From Dokdonia sp. Dokd-P16 (GTDB lineage: Bacteria; Bacteroidota; Bacteroidia; Flavobacteriales; Flavobacteriaceae): a stretch of DNA of 55,000 nucleotides. The notes under the pieces are model-generated. The model had not been told where the DNA came from. It did no database searches and saw only the letters and a program-made list of their open reading frames with translations. Below, in pieces: positions 47,390-55,000 of this stretch. The position numbers and the translations under genes are program-made. The stretch is from the NCBI RefSeq assembly GCF_003095655.1, contig NZ_CP029151.1, forward strand, positions 207,501 to 262,500, in the 5' to 3' direction. How positions within the stretch are numbered: position 1 is the first letter of the stretch; each line of letters begins with the position of its first letter.

Positions 47390-48673
47390 CTATTTCTCAA
47401 ACTGCTTAAGCGTGTTGATTATTATATCAGTACACTCTAATAATTGTTTTTCATTCATTACTAATGGTGGAGCAAAACGAATAATGTTACCATGCGTTGG
47501 TTTTGCAAGAAGTCCATTATCACGTAGCGCCATACATATATCCCAAGCTGTTGAGCTATCTTCTGTATCATTAATGACTACAGCATTCAGTAGGCCGCGA
47601 CCACGTACTAGTGTTGCAATATTACTAGTATCTACAAACTCCTGCATCTTCTCACGGAAAATTGTTCCTAGTTTACGAGCGTTCTGTATAAGATGTTCAT
47701 CTCTTACAACCTCTAATGCTGCTGTGGCTACTGCTCCAGCTATTGGGTTACCACCAAAGGTAGACCCATGCTGCCCTGGCTTTATTACCTCCATGATGTG
47801 ATTATTTGCTAGCACGGCAGATACTGGGTATGCACCTCCAGAGAGTGCTTTTCCTAGAATTAATATATCAGGCTGAGCATACGTATCTTCTTGTTTCTCA
47901 CAGTGAGATTCACAAGAACAATCACCACATACCGCAAGTAATCCACCAGTACGTGCAATTCCTGTTTGAATTTCATCAGCTATAAAAAGTACTTCATGCT
48001 TATTACACAAAGCTTGCGCCTTACGCATATAATCATCTGCAGGAGTATAAACACCTGCTTCACCTTGGATAGGTTCTACTAGAAAACCTGCAATATTTTT
48101 ATGTGACTTAAGGGCATTTTCTAGCGCATCAACATCATCATAAGCTATTTTAATAAATCCTGGAGTATATGGTCCGAAGTTTTTACGAGCGCCTTCATCG
48201 TTAGAAAAAGAAATTATAGTCGTTGTTCTTCCGTGAAAATTATTTTCACAAACTATAATCTGAGCGTCGTGTTCTGCAACTCCTTTTTTCTCGTAAGCCC
48301 ATTTTCGCGCAAGCTTAATAGCTGTCTCTACAGCTTCTGCTCCCGTATTCATAGGTAATAGCTTATCAAAGTCAAAATACTCTGTAGCATATTTTTCGTA
48401 CGGTCCTAAGGTATCGTTGTAAAAAGCACGCGAAGTAAGCGTAAGTGTTTTTGCTTGTTCTGTCATTGCATTTACAATGCGTGGGTGACAGTGTCCCTGG
48501 TTTACAGCAGAATAAGCAGATAGAAAGTCGTAGTATTTTTTTCCTTCTACGTCCCACACATAAACGCCTTCTCCCTTACTTAAAACCACAGGAAGTGGGT
48601 GATAATTGTGTGCTCCATGCTTGTCTTCTAATGCAATTGCCTCTTGTGAAGAAAGTTGATCAACAGTGGCCAT
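47390..48673 (-). CDS. rocD: Ornithine--oxo-acid transaminase
   Basis: PLP enzyme converting ornithine and 2-oxoglutarate to glutamate semialdehyde and glutamate. It has 427 residues. HNYHPLPVVLSKGEG, NTGAEAVETAIKLARKW, FHGRTTTIISFS, ADEIQTGIARTG and the PLP lysine in LGKALSGG (Lys275) are typical of ornithine aminotransferase. A Cys-rich insertion CGDCSCESHCEK (Cys249, 252, 254, 258) interrupts the usual RTG..LAV-to-PDI connection just before the PLP lysine. No other arginine or proline gene is adjacent. Confidence 0.94.
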   Translation of the reverse strand: MATVDQLSSQEAIALEDKHGAHNYHPLPVVLSKGEGVYVWDVEGKKYYDFLSAYSAVNQGHCHPRIVNAMTEQAKTLTLTSRAFYNDTLGPYEKYATEYFDFDKLLPMNTGAEAVETAIKLARKWAYEKKGVAEHDAQIIVCENNFHGRTTTIISFSNDEGARKNFGPYTPGFIKIAYDDVDALENALKSHKNIAGFLVEPIQGEAGVYTPADDYMRKAQALCNKHEVLFIADEIQTGIARTGGLLAVCGDCSCESHCEKQEDTYAQPDILILGKALSGGAYPVSAVLANNHIMEVIKPGQHGSTFGGNPIAGAVATAALEVVRDEHLIQNARKLGTIFREKMQEFVDTSNIATLVRGRGLLNAVVINDTEDSSTAWDICMALRDNGLLAKPTHGNIIRFAPPLVMNEKQLLECTDIIINTLKQFEK

Positions 48674-48886
48674 AATAATAATATTTTAAAGATAGTAATC
48701 TACAATTCCTAATTTGTGCTTAAAGCTAGAGGTAAGAAATCAACCCCATAAAACGTATATGCTTAAATTAATGTATTACATCGAAAAAACAAAACACTTA
48801 ATCGATATCATTACATGATAAGTGAAATAAAGTAGTCTTCACTTACAGACAGTTTACTTTTGAAAAAACTAAAATAATTAATCAAA

Positions 48887-50053
48887 ATGAACTATCTCAA
48901 CGATTTACTAAGAAACTTAACGAGCGGTGATTATCTAATCAATGCGCTTATTGCAATACTACTACTTATAGTTGGTATTTTTATAGCAAAACTACTCAAA
49001 AAACTCACCGCAAATATTATTAAAAAGAGTGGGCTTGATGAAAAACTAAAGAGTGAGAATATCACTCTGTCGAAATTTATATCAAAACTAGTATACCTAC
49101 TTGTTATGATATTTGTATTTACTCTTGTACTAGGACGATTAGGACTTACATCTGCCTTAGATCCTCTTAAAAATATGCTTGATGATTTCCTAGGCTTCAT
49201 ACCTAAAATTGTAGGTGCTGGTCTTGTAGGCTACATTGGTTATATGCTGGCTACTATTATTGCTGAGTTTGTTGGAATGTCAGGAGATACTATTCGTAAA
49301 TTTCTTCCAAAACTCAAAATTTCAACGAAGATTGATGTTGTAAATATTTTAAAGAAGATAGTATTTATCTTTATTTTCATTCCATTACTTATAGTTGCTC
49401 TTAATATTTTAGGAATGGATGCTATTTCTATACCTGCTACAGAAATGCTATCGAGCTTTATGGAAGCTATCCCTAAAATTGCTACGGCAGCAATCATACT
49501 TATCGCCTTCACTATAGGTGCACGTTTCTTAAGTTCTCTTGTTAAGGATATTCTTAATGGTATGAATATGAATGAAACACTTCAAAAAATCCAACTAGAC
49601 AAAATGGTTGGCAGTGTAAATGTGGTAAACCTCATAGGTAACATTGTGTATTTCTTTATAGTATTATTTGGTATCACTACAGCAGTAGAAAAACTTGAAT
49701 TTAGCCAACTTTCAGAAATACTTGCAACAGTAAATGTGTATGGCGGCAAGATTCTTTTTGGCCTCGTGATTTTAGTAATTGGTAATTGGATCGCTAGTAT
49801 TGTATATAAAAATATGGCTGTAAAAGAAAACGCATTTTTGGCATCTATTGTACGCATGGCGATTATTGCTATATTTCTTGCAATAGGTCTTAACACGATG
49901 GGGATTGCAGATGAAATCATCAATCTTGCTTTTGGACTTACATTAGGTACTATTGCACTCACAATAGTATTAAGTTTTGGACTAGGTGGACGCGAAGCTG
50001 CAGGTCATCATATGAAGAAGATCTTAAATAAGTTTGATAATAAAATTGATTAA
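48887..50053 (+). CDS. Mechanosensitive ion channel family protein
   Basis: A 388-residue membrane protein with about eight or nine hydrophobic segments and several internal repeats of the TM-helix type (conserved-helix repeats such as LVGYIGYMLATIIAEF and GKILFGLVILVIGNWIAS). It lacks a clear MscS beta domain at the C-terminus, which ends with GLGGREAAGHHMKKILNKF. The family is annotated as mechanosensitive or small-conductance channel-like. It is monocistronic. A TACTTTTG box lies at 48855-48862 and a strong terminator follows. Confidence 0.87.
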   Translation: MNYLNDLLRNLTSGDYLINALIAILLLIVGIFIAKLLKKLTANIIKKSGLDEKLKSENITLSKFISKLVYLLVMIFVFTLVLGRLGLTSALDPLKNMLDDFLGFIPKIVGAGLVGYIGYMLATIIAEFVGMSGDTIRKFLPKLKISTKIDVVNILKKIVFIFIFIPLLIVALNILGMDAISIPATEMLSSFMEAIPKIATAAIILIAFTIGARFLSSLVKDILNGMNMNETLQKIQLDKMVGSVNVVNLIGNIVYFFIVLFGITTAVEKLEFSQLSEILATVNVYGGKILFGLVILVIGNWIASIVYKNMAVKENAFLASIVRMAIIAIFLAIGLNTMGIADEIINLAFGLTLGTIALTIVLSFGLGGREAAGHHMKKILNKFDNKID

Positions 50054-50074
50054 GCACTAATCAATTTTGTTCTT

Positions 50075-50110
50075 AAGGCTACTTTTTAATTAAAGTAGCC
50101 TTTTTTTTGT
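50075..50110 (+). terminator. Channel gene terminator
   Basis: A stem of AAGGCTACTTT with AAAGTAGCCTT around TTAATT is followed by eight T. Confidence 0.92.
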
Positions 50111-50201
50111 CTTATGTGTATAACTTAGGTGTTCTTCATACTGTATGGATACTGCTTTATAAAAAACTGCTTTTAATCAATTAAGGTTTTGATATAAGTC
50201 C

Positions 50202-50209
50202 TACTTTTG
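50202..50209 (+). promoter_or_regulatory. Possible rlmD -7 box, leaderless
   Basis: TACTTTTG lies five bases before the rlmD ATG. No TTG at the standard -33 distance. Confidence 0.5.
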
Positions 50210-50214
50210 CGCCT

Positions 50215-51627
50215 ATGGGAAGACGTAAACAAAACAGACAGGTTTTTGAGAATATTACTGTAACAGATGCAGGTGCAAAAGGTAAAGCTATCGGTCACGC
50301 GCCAGATGGAAAAGTAATTTTCATCAATAATGCAGTACCTGGTGATGTTGTAAACGTACAAACTACAAAGAAGCGTAAAGCTTATTATGAGGGAACGGCA
50401 ACGGAGGTTTTAACGCTTTCGCGAAAGCGTACTCAACCTCAATGTGAGCATTTTGATGCATGTGGTGGCTGTAAATGGCAACACATGGATTACAAGTTTC
50501 AACTAGAATACAAACAGCAAGAGGTAGAAAACAACCTAAAACGCTTAGGTAAAATAGAACTTCCCGAGCTTACACCTATCGCTGGGAGCTCAGAACAATA
50601 CTTTTATCGCAATAAAATGGAGTTTGGCTTTTCTGACTCAAAATGGCTTACACTTGAACAGATAAAAAGTGATGAAGTCATTGAAGATAGAAATGCCCTA
50701 GGCTTCCATATCGCTGGAATGTGGGATAAAATACTTGATATTGACAAATGTCACTTACAACGTGATCCTAGTAATGCCATACGTAATGGTATAAAAGAAT
50801 TTGCAACTGCAAATAATATGGCATTTTATAATGCTCGTAATCAAGATGGACTCCTTCGTACACTAATGATACGCACATCATCTAATGGTGAGTTAATGGT
50901 GTTAATTCAATTCTTTAAGGAAGAAACTGAGAATAGAGAATTACTCCTTAACTATATAAAAGACACTTGGCCAGAAATAACTTCGCTATTATATGTAATA
51001 AATAGTAAAGGGAACGATACTATTTATGATCAAGAAGTTATATGCTTCTCTGGAAGAGATCATATTTTTGAAGAAATGGAAGGTCTTAAGTTTAAAATTA
51101 ATGCCAAATCATTCTACCAAACAAATTCAAAACAAGCTTACGAACTTTACAAAATCACGCGAGACTTTGCTGGACTTAGTGGTAATGAATTAGTGTATGA
51201 CTTATATACTGGAACCGGTACTATTGCTCAGTTTGTAGCCAAGAAAGCCAGAAAAGTGATTGGTGTAGAAGCTGTACTAGATGCAATTGAAGCTGCTAAA
51301 GAAAATGCAAAGCTTAATGGCATTGAGAATACAGAGTTTTTTGTGGGTGACATGAAGAAAGTATTCAATACAGAATTTATAAATGCCCATGGCGTTCCAG
51401 ATATTATTATCACAGATCCTCCTAGAGATGGAATGCACGCAGACGTTGTACAGCAAATTATAAACATATCACCAGAAAAAGTGGTGTATGTGAGTTGTAA
51501 TAGCGCAACACAAGCACGTGATCTTGCGTTATTAGATGATACCTACAAAGTAACTAAGGTTCAACCTGTAGATATGTTCCCGCAGACTCATCATGTTGAG
51601 AATGTAGTGTTGCTTGAAAAGAGATAA
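50215..51627 (+). CDS. rlmD: 23S rRNA (uracil-C5)-methyltransferase RlmD
   Basis: SAM-dependent enzyme making 5-methyluridine in 23S rRNA (position 1939 in E. coli). It has 470 residues. An N-terminal TRAM domain (about 8-65) is followed by an iron-sulfur site formed by Cys77, Cys83, Cys86 and Cys179. The SAM site is DLYTGTGTIAQF, then TDPPRDGMH and VSCNSATQ with the catalytic Cys. The RlmCD or TrmA-like alternative is less likely given the cluster cysteines. A palindrome encodes TLSRKR between the TRAM domain and the first cluster Cys. Confidence 0.92.
   Translation: MGRRKQNRQVFENITVTDAGAKGKAIGHAPDGKVIFINNAVPGDVVNVQTTKKRKAYYEGTATEVLTLSRKRTQPQCEHFDACGGCKWQHMDYKFQLEYKQQEVENNLKRLGKIELPELTPIAGSSEQYFYRNKMEFGFSDSKWLTLEQIKSDEVIEDRNALGFHIAGMWDKILDIDKCHLQRDPSNAIRNGIKEFATANNMAFYNARNQDGLLRTLMIRTSSNGELMVLIQFFKEETENRELLLNYIKDTWPEITSLLYVINSKGNDTIYDQEVICFSGRDHIFEEMEGLKFKINAKSFYQTNSKQAYELYKITRDFAGLSGNELVYDLYTGTGTIAQFVAKKARKVIGVEAVLDAIEAAKENAKLNGIENTEFFVGDMKKVFNTEFINAHGVPDIIITDPPRDGMHADVVQQIINISPEKVVYVSCNSATQARDLALLDDTYKVTKVQPVDMFPQTHHVENVVLLEKR
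50414..50429. repeat. Dispersed palindrome copy 17 (in rlmD)
   Basis: Perfect 16-mer reading Thr-Leu-Ser-Arg-Lys-Arg in the linker after the TRAM domain. Confidence 0.9.
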
Positions 51628-51628
51628 T

Positions 51629-52132
51629 ATGAGAAAGCTACTTTTAATATTAATAATAAGTGCCAGTTTTGGACAGAGTTCTTGCGAACGAGATGATATC
51701 TGTGCAGAGACTACTCCCACTACTCCGTTACTTATTATTGAGTTTTATGATGTAGATAACCCAACATTATTAAAAGCTCCTAATAATCTAACGGTCTCAA
51801 CAATTGTTAATGAAGAGGTAAACGAAGTGCTAGCGCTCGTAAACCTAGAAAGTATAGAAATTCCTTTACGTACAAATGACGAACTCACAACGTACTCATT
51901 TACTATCAATACTGCCGAAGATGATGAGGAAGAAGCCAATACGGATGTTTTAACTTTCACTTACACCGTCACAGATGAGTTTGTAAATAAAGCATGTGGC
52001 TTTAGAGTAGTATATGACGATTTACAAAATACAAATGATCCTCAACAAGATGGAGCATGGATACAAAATATAGATATTGAAAACCCAACGGTTAATGATC
52101 AAACTGAAGCACATATTTCTATTTTTCACTAG
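51629..52132 (+). CDS. DUF6452 family lipoprotein
   Basis: A 167-residue protein. The signal MRKLLLILIISASFGQSSC suggests lipidation at Cys19. CERDDICAETTPTTPLLIIEFYD matches DUF6452 of Bacteroidetes, function unknown. The start at 51629 is one base after the rlmD stop; an in-frame ATG 15 bases earlier overlaps rlmD and is less likely. The 3' end overlaps the DUF6048 gene by 38 bases. Confidence 0.85.
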   Translation: MRKLLLILIISASFGQSSCERDDICAETTPTTPLLIIEFYDVDNPTLLKAPNNLTVSTIVNEEVNEVLALVNLESIEIPLRTNDELTTYSFTINTAEDDEEEANTDVLTFTYTVTDEFVNKACGFRVVYDDLQNTNDPQQDGAWIQNIDIENPTVNDQTEAHISIFH

Positions 52133-52817
52133 TATAATTCTCACCGTTTTCACCAGCTCTGTAAGAGCTCAAAAAACGTCTATAGAAAATACTGCTAGTG
52201 ATTCTATCACTGCTCCTGCAGACTACTATGGTTTACGCCTTGGTGTGGATATTTCTAAACCTATTAGGTCCTTTCTAGACGATAATTACAAAGGACTAGA
52301 ACTCGTTGCAGACTTTAGACTTAAGAAGAATTACTATGTTGCTGCAGAAATAGGTAACGAAACCTGGAACTCTGACCTCCCTAATCTTGAGAATACCACA
52401 AGCGGAAGTTACATTAAAGCAGGTTTCAATTATAATACCTATGAAAACTGGTTTGGGATGAACAATCTCATTTACGCAGGTGTTAGAGCCGGTTTCTCTA
52501 GTTTTAGTCAGGAGCTAGAGAGTTATACAATTTACACCACAAATCCAGTATTTGGTGATGACACTAGGTCAATAAGTCAAGAATTCAAAGGTCTCAATGC
52601 CACTTGGCTCGAACTCAAAATTGGCTTAGAGGTAGAATTATTTAGCAACATCTACCTAGGGGTCAACGCACAATTAAAAAGAACTGTTACAACTACAGAC
52701 CCAGACGGCTACTCTAACTTATATATACCAGGATTCGGAGAACTCACAGAAGGCACTCCTATAGGCGTAGGTTATGGATATACACTATCATATCTAATCC
52801 CTATTTTCAAAAACTAA
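52095..52817 (+). CDS. DUF6048 family outer-membrane protein
   Basis: A 240-residue protein. The signal peptide is about 1-25 (ending SVRAQ). The body is a predicted small beta-barrel with DYYGLRLGVDISKPIRSF and GYSNLYIPGFGELT, matching DUF6048. The function is unknown. It starts at the ATG 52095, inside the end of the DUF6452 gene, so the pair is translationally coupled; I recall rlmD-DUF6452-DUF6048 in this order in related genomes. Confidence 0.86.
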   Translation: MIKLKHIFLFFTSIILTVFTSSVRAQKTSIENTASDSITAPADYYGLRLGVDISKPIRSFLDDNYKGLELVADFRLKKNYYVAAEIGNETWNSDLPNLENTTSGSYIKAGFNYNTYENWFGMNNLIYAGVRAGFSSFSQELESYTIYTTNPVFGDDTRSISQEFKGLNATWLELKIGLEVELFSNIYLGVNAQLKRTVTTTDPDGYSNLYIPGFGELTEGTPIGVGYGYTLSYLIPIFKN

Positions 52818-52824
52818 TTATTTA

Positions 52825-52840
52825 CGCTTTCGCGAAAACG
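52825..52840. repeat. Dispersed palindrome copy 18
   Basis: CGCTTTCGCGAAAACG, one mismatch in the right arm. It lies seven bases after the DUF6048 stop and two bases from the convergent methyltransferase stop. Confidence 0.85.
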
Positions 52841-52842
52841 AA

Positions 52843-54021
52843 CTACTCCTCTTCCCTATCTAGGTATTTAGCTTTTTTACTTCCCTCGTACATTTCATAT
52901 TTGACAAGTCTGCTCTCTAAACTACCGTTGAAACATTTAATTTTTCTACTCGGTCTAAGTCCTACATGTTTTAATGATTCCATATTTGATGTAATCATCC
53001 AAGCGTGAGATCCAGGATATCCAGATTTAAGAGTGTCTCCTATTTCTTTATAAAATTCTTCCATCTCAATAGGTAAACGCTCACCATATGGTGGGTTAAA
53101 TACCATCTGCAAGAAATCACTACCTTCTTTCTCAGTCTTAAAGAAATTCTCTTCTTTTATAGTTACAAAATCAGATAGCTGAGCATTCTTAACATTCTCT
53201 CTTGCCTTCTCCACAGCCGACGGTGCTTTATCATATCCCGTGATTTTATATCTAAAATCCTTAACACGCTTTAGAGCCGATGCTTCAATGAGTTCAAAGA
53301 GATCTACATCCCAGTCTCCCCATTTTTCAAAAGCAAATTCCTTTCTATTAAGGTTTGCAGGGACATTACATGCTATCATGGCGGCCTCAATACACATAGT
53401 ACCAGAACCACACATAGGATCAAGAAAATCTGACTGTCCGTACCATCCGCTCATCATTATTAGCCCAGCAGCAAGTGCCTCATTAATAGGAGCAATATTT
53501 GTAGCAGTACGATAACCTCTATGGTGAAGAGAAGCTCCACTACTATCTAAAGATAGAGTACACCAATTATCTTGTATATGTACATTGAGACGAAGGTCTG
53601 GATGTTTTGTATCCACATTAGGCCTTACGTTCTCTTCACGACGGAATTTATCTACAATAGCATCCTTGGTCTTAAATGAGATATACTGAGAATGGGTAAA
53701 TGTAGGACCGCTTACGGTTGCATTTATTGCAAACGTAGTATTCACATCCATATATTTACGCCAATTGATTCTCTGCATGCGACGATACAAGTCGTCTTCA
53801 TTCATCACCCTAAACTCAGCAATAGGCTTTAAAATCTTTATAGCTGTACGACAGCAAAGATTTGCCTTATACATAAATCCTTTGTCCCCTTCAAAAGAGA
53901 CATTACGTACGCCTATTTGCACATTACCTGCGCCTAAATTACGTAGTTCCTCAGCTAAAATATTTTCAAAGCCAAAAAACGTTTTGGCTACCATCTTAAA
54001 GTTTTGACTTGTCTCGCTCAT
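52843..54021 (-). CDS. THUMP-domain class I RNA methyltransferase (RlmL/YpsC-like)
   Basis: A 392-residue protein. An N-terminal THUMP domain is followed by an UPF0020 methyltransferase domain with DPMCGSGTMCIEAAM and the catalytic NPPYGERL. This is the RlmL N-terminal half / YpsC family, making N2-methylguanosine in rRNA; the exact target is not shown. The start is the ATG at 54021 (MSETSQN), preferred over a TTG nine bases upstream because a TATTTTTG box sits there. It is divergent from the ZIP transporter gene. Confidence 0.9.
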   Translation of the reverse strand: MSETSQNFKMVAKTFFGFENILAEELRNLGAGNVQIGVRNVSFEGDKGFMYKANLCCRTAIKILKPIAEFRVMNEDDLYRRMQRINWRKYMDVNTTFAINATVSGPTFTHSQYISFKTKDAIVDKFRREENVRPNVDTKHPDLRLNVHIQDNWCTLSLDSSGASLHHRGYRTATNIAPINEALAAGLIMMSGWYGQSDFLDPMCGSGTMCIEAAMIACNVPANLNRKEFAFEKWGDWDVDLFELIEASALKRVKDFRYKITGYDKAPSAVEKARENVKNAQLSDFVTIKEENFFKTEKEGSDFLQMVFNPPYGERLPIEMEEFYKEIGDTLKSGYPGSHAWMITSNMESLKHVGLRPSRKIKCFNGSLESRLVKYEMYEGSKKAKYLDREEE

Positions 54022-54027
54022 ATACCG

Positions 54028-54035
54028 CAAAAATA
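54028..54035 (-). promoter_or_regulatory. Possible methyltransferase -7 box, leaderless
   Basis: TATTTTTG lies six bases before the ATG at 54021. The -33 region is weak. Confidence 0.48.
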
Positions 54036-54076
54036 CGTTAATTTTATCGCCTTAACACCGCAAAATATCTAACCAT

Positions 54077-54745
54077 TTGTTAGCAATTATATTACCCATT
54101 CTCGCAGTTATTATTGGATTCACTATTGCGCTTATTTTTAAGCCTATAGTAAATAATAGCATCAAGCTTTTGCTTTCTTTTAGCGGCGCTTTTCTATTAT
54201 CAGTAATCATATTTGAATTTTTACCTGAAGTTTATAGTGAAAGCACGAATAATGTAGGTATCTACATTATGGCTGGATTACTTGTTCAAATACTATTAGA
54301 ATTTGGTTCTAAAGGAGCTGAACATGGCCACATGCATCATCAAGATAAAGGGAGCTTCCCTTTCTTACTATTTGTAAGTTTGTGTCTACATTCTGTAATT
54401 GAAGGTTTTCCCATAGCCGATAATCAGGATTTACTTTATGGAGTGGTCATCCACAAGATTCCAATTGCCATTATTATTTCGGCCTTTTTATTTAACTCTA
54501 AAATGAGTAATCTAAATTCTAGTATATTTCTTATCCTCTTTGGATTAATGACACCAATAGGAGCATTTTTAAAGTCACAATTCATATTTCTACAAGAATA
54601 TAGCACCTATGTAAATGCATTTGTAGTAGGTGTACTATTACACGTCTCTACTACTATTCTATTTGAATCTTCAAAAAACCATCAGTTTAATGCGTCAAAA
54701 CTAGCCGTAATATTGCTAGGCATAATAATAGCATATTTTCTATAA
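54077..54745 (+). CDS. ZIP family metal transporter
   Basis: A 222-residue membrane protein with about seven or eight hydrophobic helices. The helix 4 motif HSVIEGFP and helix 5 motif HKIPIAIII carry the metal-site His residues, and a His-rich loop (EHGHMHHQDKG) lies between helices 3 and 4. It probably imports zinc or a related divalent metal. The start is TTG at 54077 because no ATG precedes the first helix; this start is uncertain. The stop overlaps the next ATG by one base. Confidence 0.88.
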   Translation: MLAIILPILAVIIGFTIALIFKPIVNNSIKLLLSFSGAFLLSVIIFEFLPEVYSESTNNVGIYIMAGLLVQILLEFGSKGAEHGHMHHQDKGSFPFLLFVSLCLHSVIEGFPIADNQDLLYGVVIHKIPIAIIISAFLFNSKMSNLNSSIFLILFGLMTPIGAFLKSQFIFLQEYSTYVNAFVVGVLLHVSTTILFESSKNHQFNASKLAVILLGIIIAYFL

Positions 54746-55000
54746 TGTTCACAAGAGAAGAGTCTAAAGAAATACGTAAACAATTTTGGATTTTCTTCGG
54801 GAAGAGATACCCTAGAAAATGGTTGTTGTACAATACTGGAGTCAAAGATTTAAACCTCAAATTTGATTTTGACAATGACAAAGCTATAGTCTCTATAGAT
54901 TCAGAATCTCGTGATGAAATAGACAGAATTTATTACTTCGATAAAATATTGAGTCTTAAAAACCTACTTTTGGATGAAGTGTCTCAAAATATAACTTTTG
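54745..55000 (+). CDS. DUF4268 family protein (partial, cut by window end)
   Basis: Begins with the ATG at 54745, overlapping the ZIP stop by one base (TAATG). The 85 visible residues start MFTREESKEIRKQFWIFFGK, then RKWLLYNTGVKDLNLKF, which matches DUF4268. The C-terminus lies beyond the window. DUF4268 domains are sometimes found near nuclease folds, but no function is shown here. Confidence 0.85.
   Translation, partial: MFTREESKEIRKQFWIFFGKRYPRKWLLYNTGVKDLNLKFDFDNDKAIVSIDSESRDEIDRIYYFDKILSLKNLLLDEVSQNITF

Noticed and set aside
47316-47801. 161-codon frame antisense to the ornithine aminotransferase gene
   Set aside because: Starts within a terminator and runs opposite a conserved gene.
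48303-48316. TTTTCGCGCAAGC in the ornithine aminotransferase gene as a palindrome copy
   Set aside because: A mismatch in the core; not counted.

Overview
This 55 kb window is chromosomal DNA from a member of the Flavobacteriaceae. The evidence is a low-GC, gene-dense sequence with Bacteroidetes-type promoters (TTG-N19/21-TAnnTTTG) and few Shine-Dalgarno sites. Several families are largely confined to this phylum (DUF4290, DUF4294, DUF6452, DUF6048, DUF4249 next to a TonB receptor), and there is a type IX secretion (T9SS) cargo protein. Gene content and the 16S sequence fit a marine, Dokdonia-like genus; the genus is an inference.

Layout. 1-2.1 kb: a 16S rRNA gene on the minus strand with three tandem promoters. 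2.3-13 kb: an M42 aminopeptidase, an exported C1-type cysteine peptidase, the RNA-binding protein CvfB and most of a menaquinone set (menB; the menI-menF-menD run; menA lies further on at 22.4 kb). 13-18.3 kb: MtaB tRNA methylthiotransferase, a lipoprotein phosphodiesterase, MurA and DUF4290, then a GC-rich structured element. 18.4-22.3 kb: P-loop kinase-recQ-fmt with overlapping ends, then HU. 22.4-28.4 kb: menA, a GH13 amylase lipoprotein, a flavin reductase, an outer-membrane barrel and a low-complexity lipoprotein. 28.5-31.1 kb: translation genes (proS, two identical tRNA-Glu, rpsT, rplS). 31.6-33.9 kb: monomeric isocitrate dehydrogenase. 34-41.5 kb: an envelope cluster of two TonB-dependent receptors, a DUF4249 lipoprotein and an M23 peptidase. 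41.5-55 kb: cysteine desulfurase, Smr protein, T9SS cargo protein, small membrane proteins, ornithine aminotransferase, mechanosensitive channel, rlmD, DUF6452/DUF6048, a THUMP RNA methyltransferase, a ZIP transporter and a DUF4268 gene cut by the window end.

Most genes are housekeeping and no phage, insertion sequence, CRISPR or defence island is visible. The strongest unexplained signal is a dispersed perfect palindrome, CGCTTTCGCGAAAGCG, with 18 copies sharing the core TTTCGCGAAA, roughly one per 3 kb. Eight copies lie inside genes, where they read in frame mostly as Ala-Phe-Ala-Lys-Ala. Eight of the ten intergenic copies sit close downstream of a stop codon. Other notable points are a MurA with Asp in place of the fosfomycin-target Cys, a GC-rich discriminator shared by the stable-RNA promoters, four genes whose promoter box is so close to the start codon that their mRNAs should be leaderless, and a structured 100-base element at 17.85 kb.
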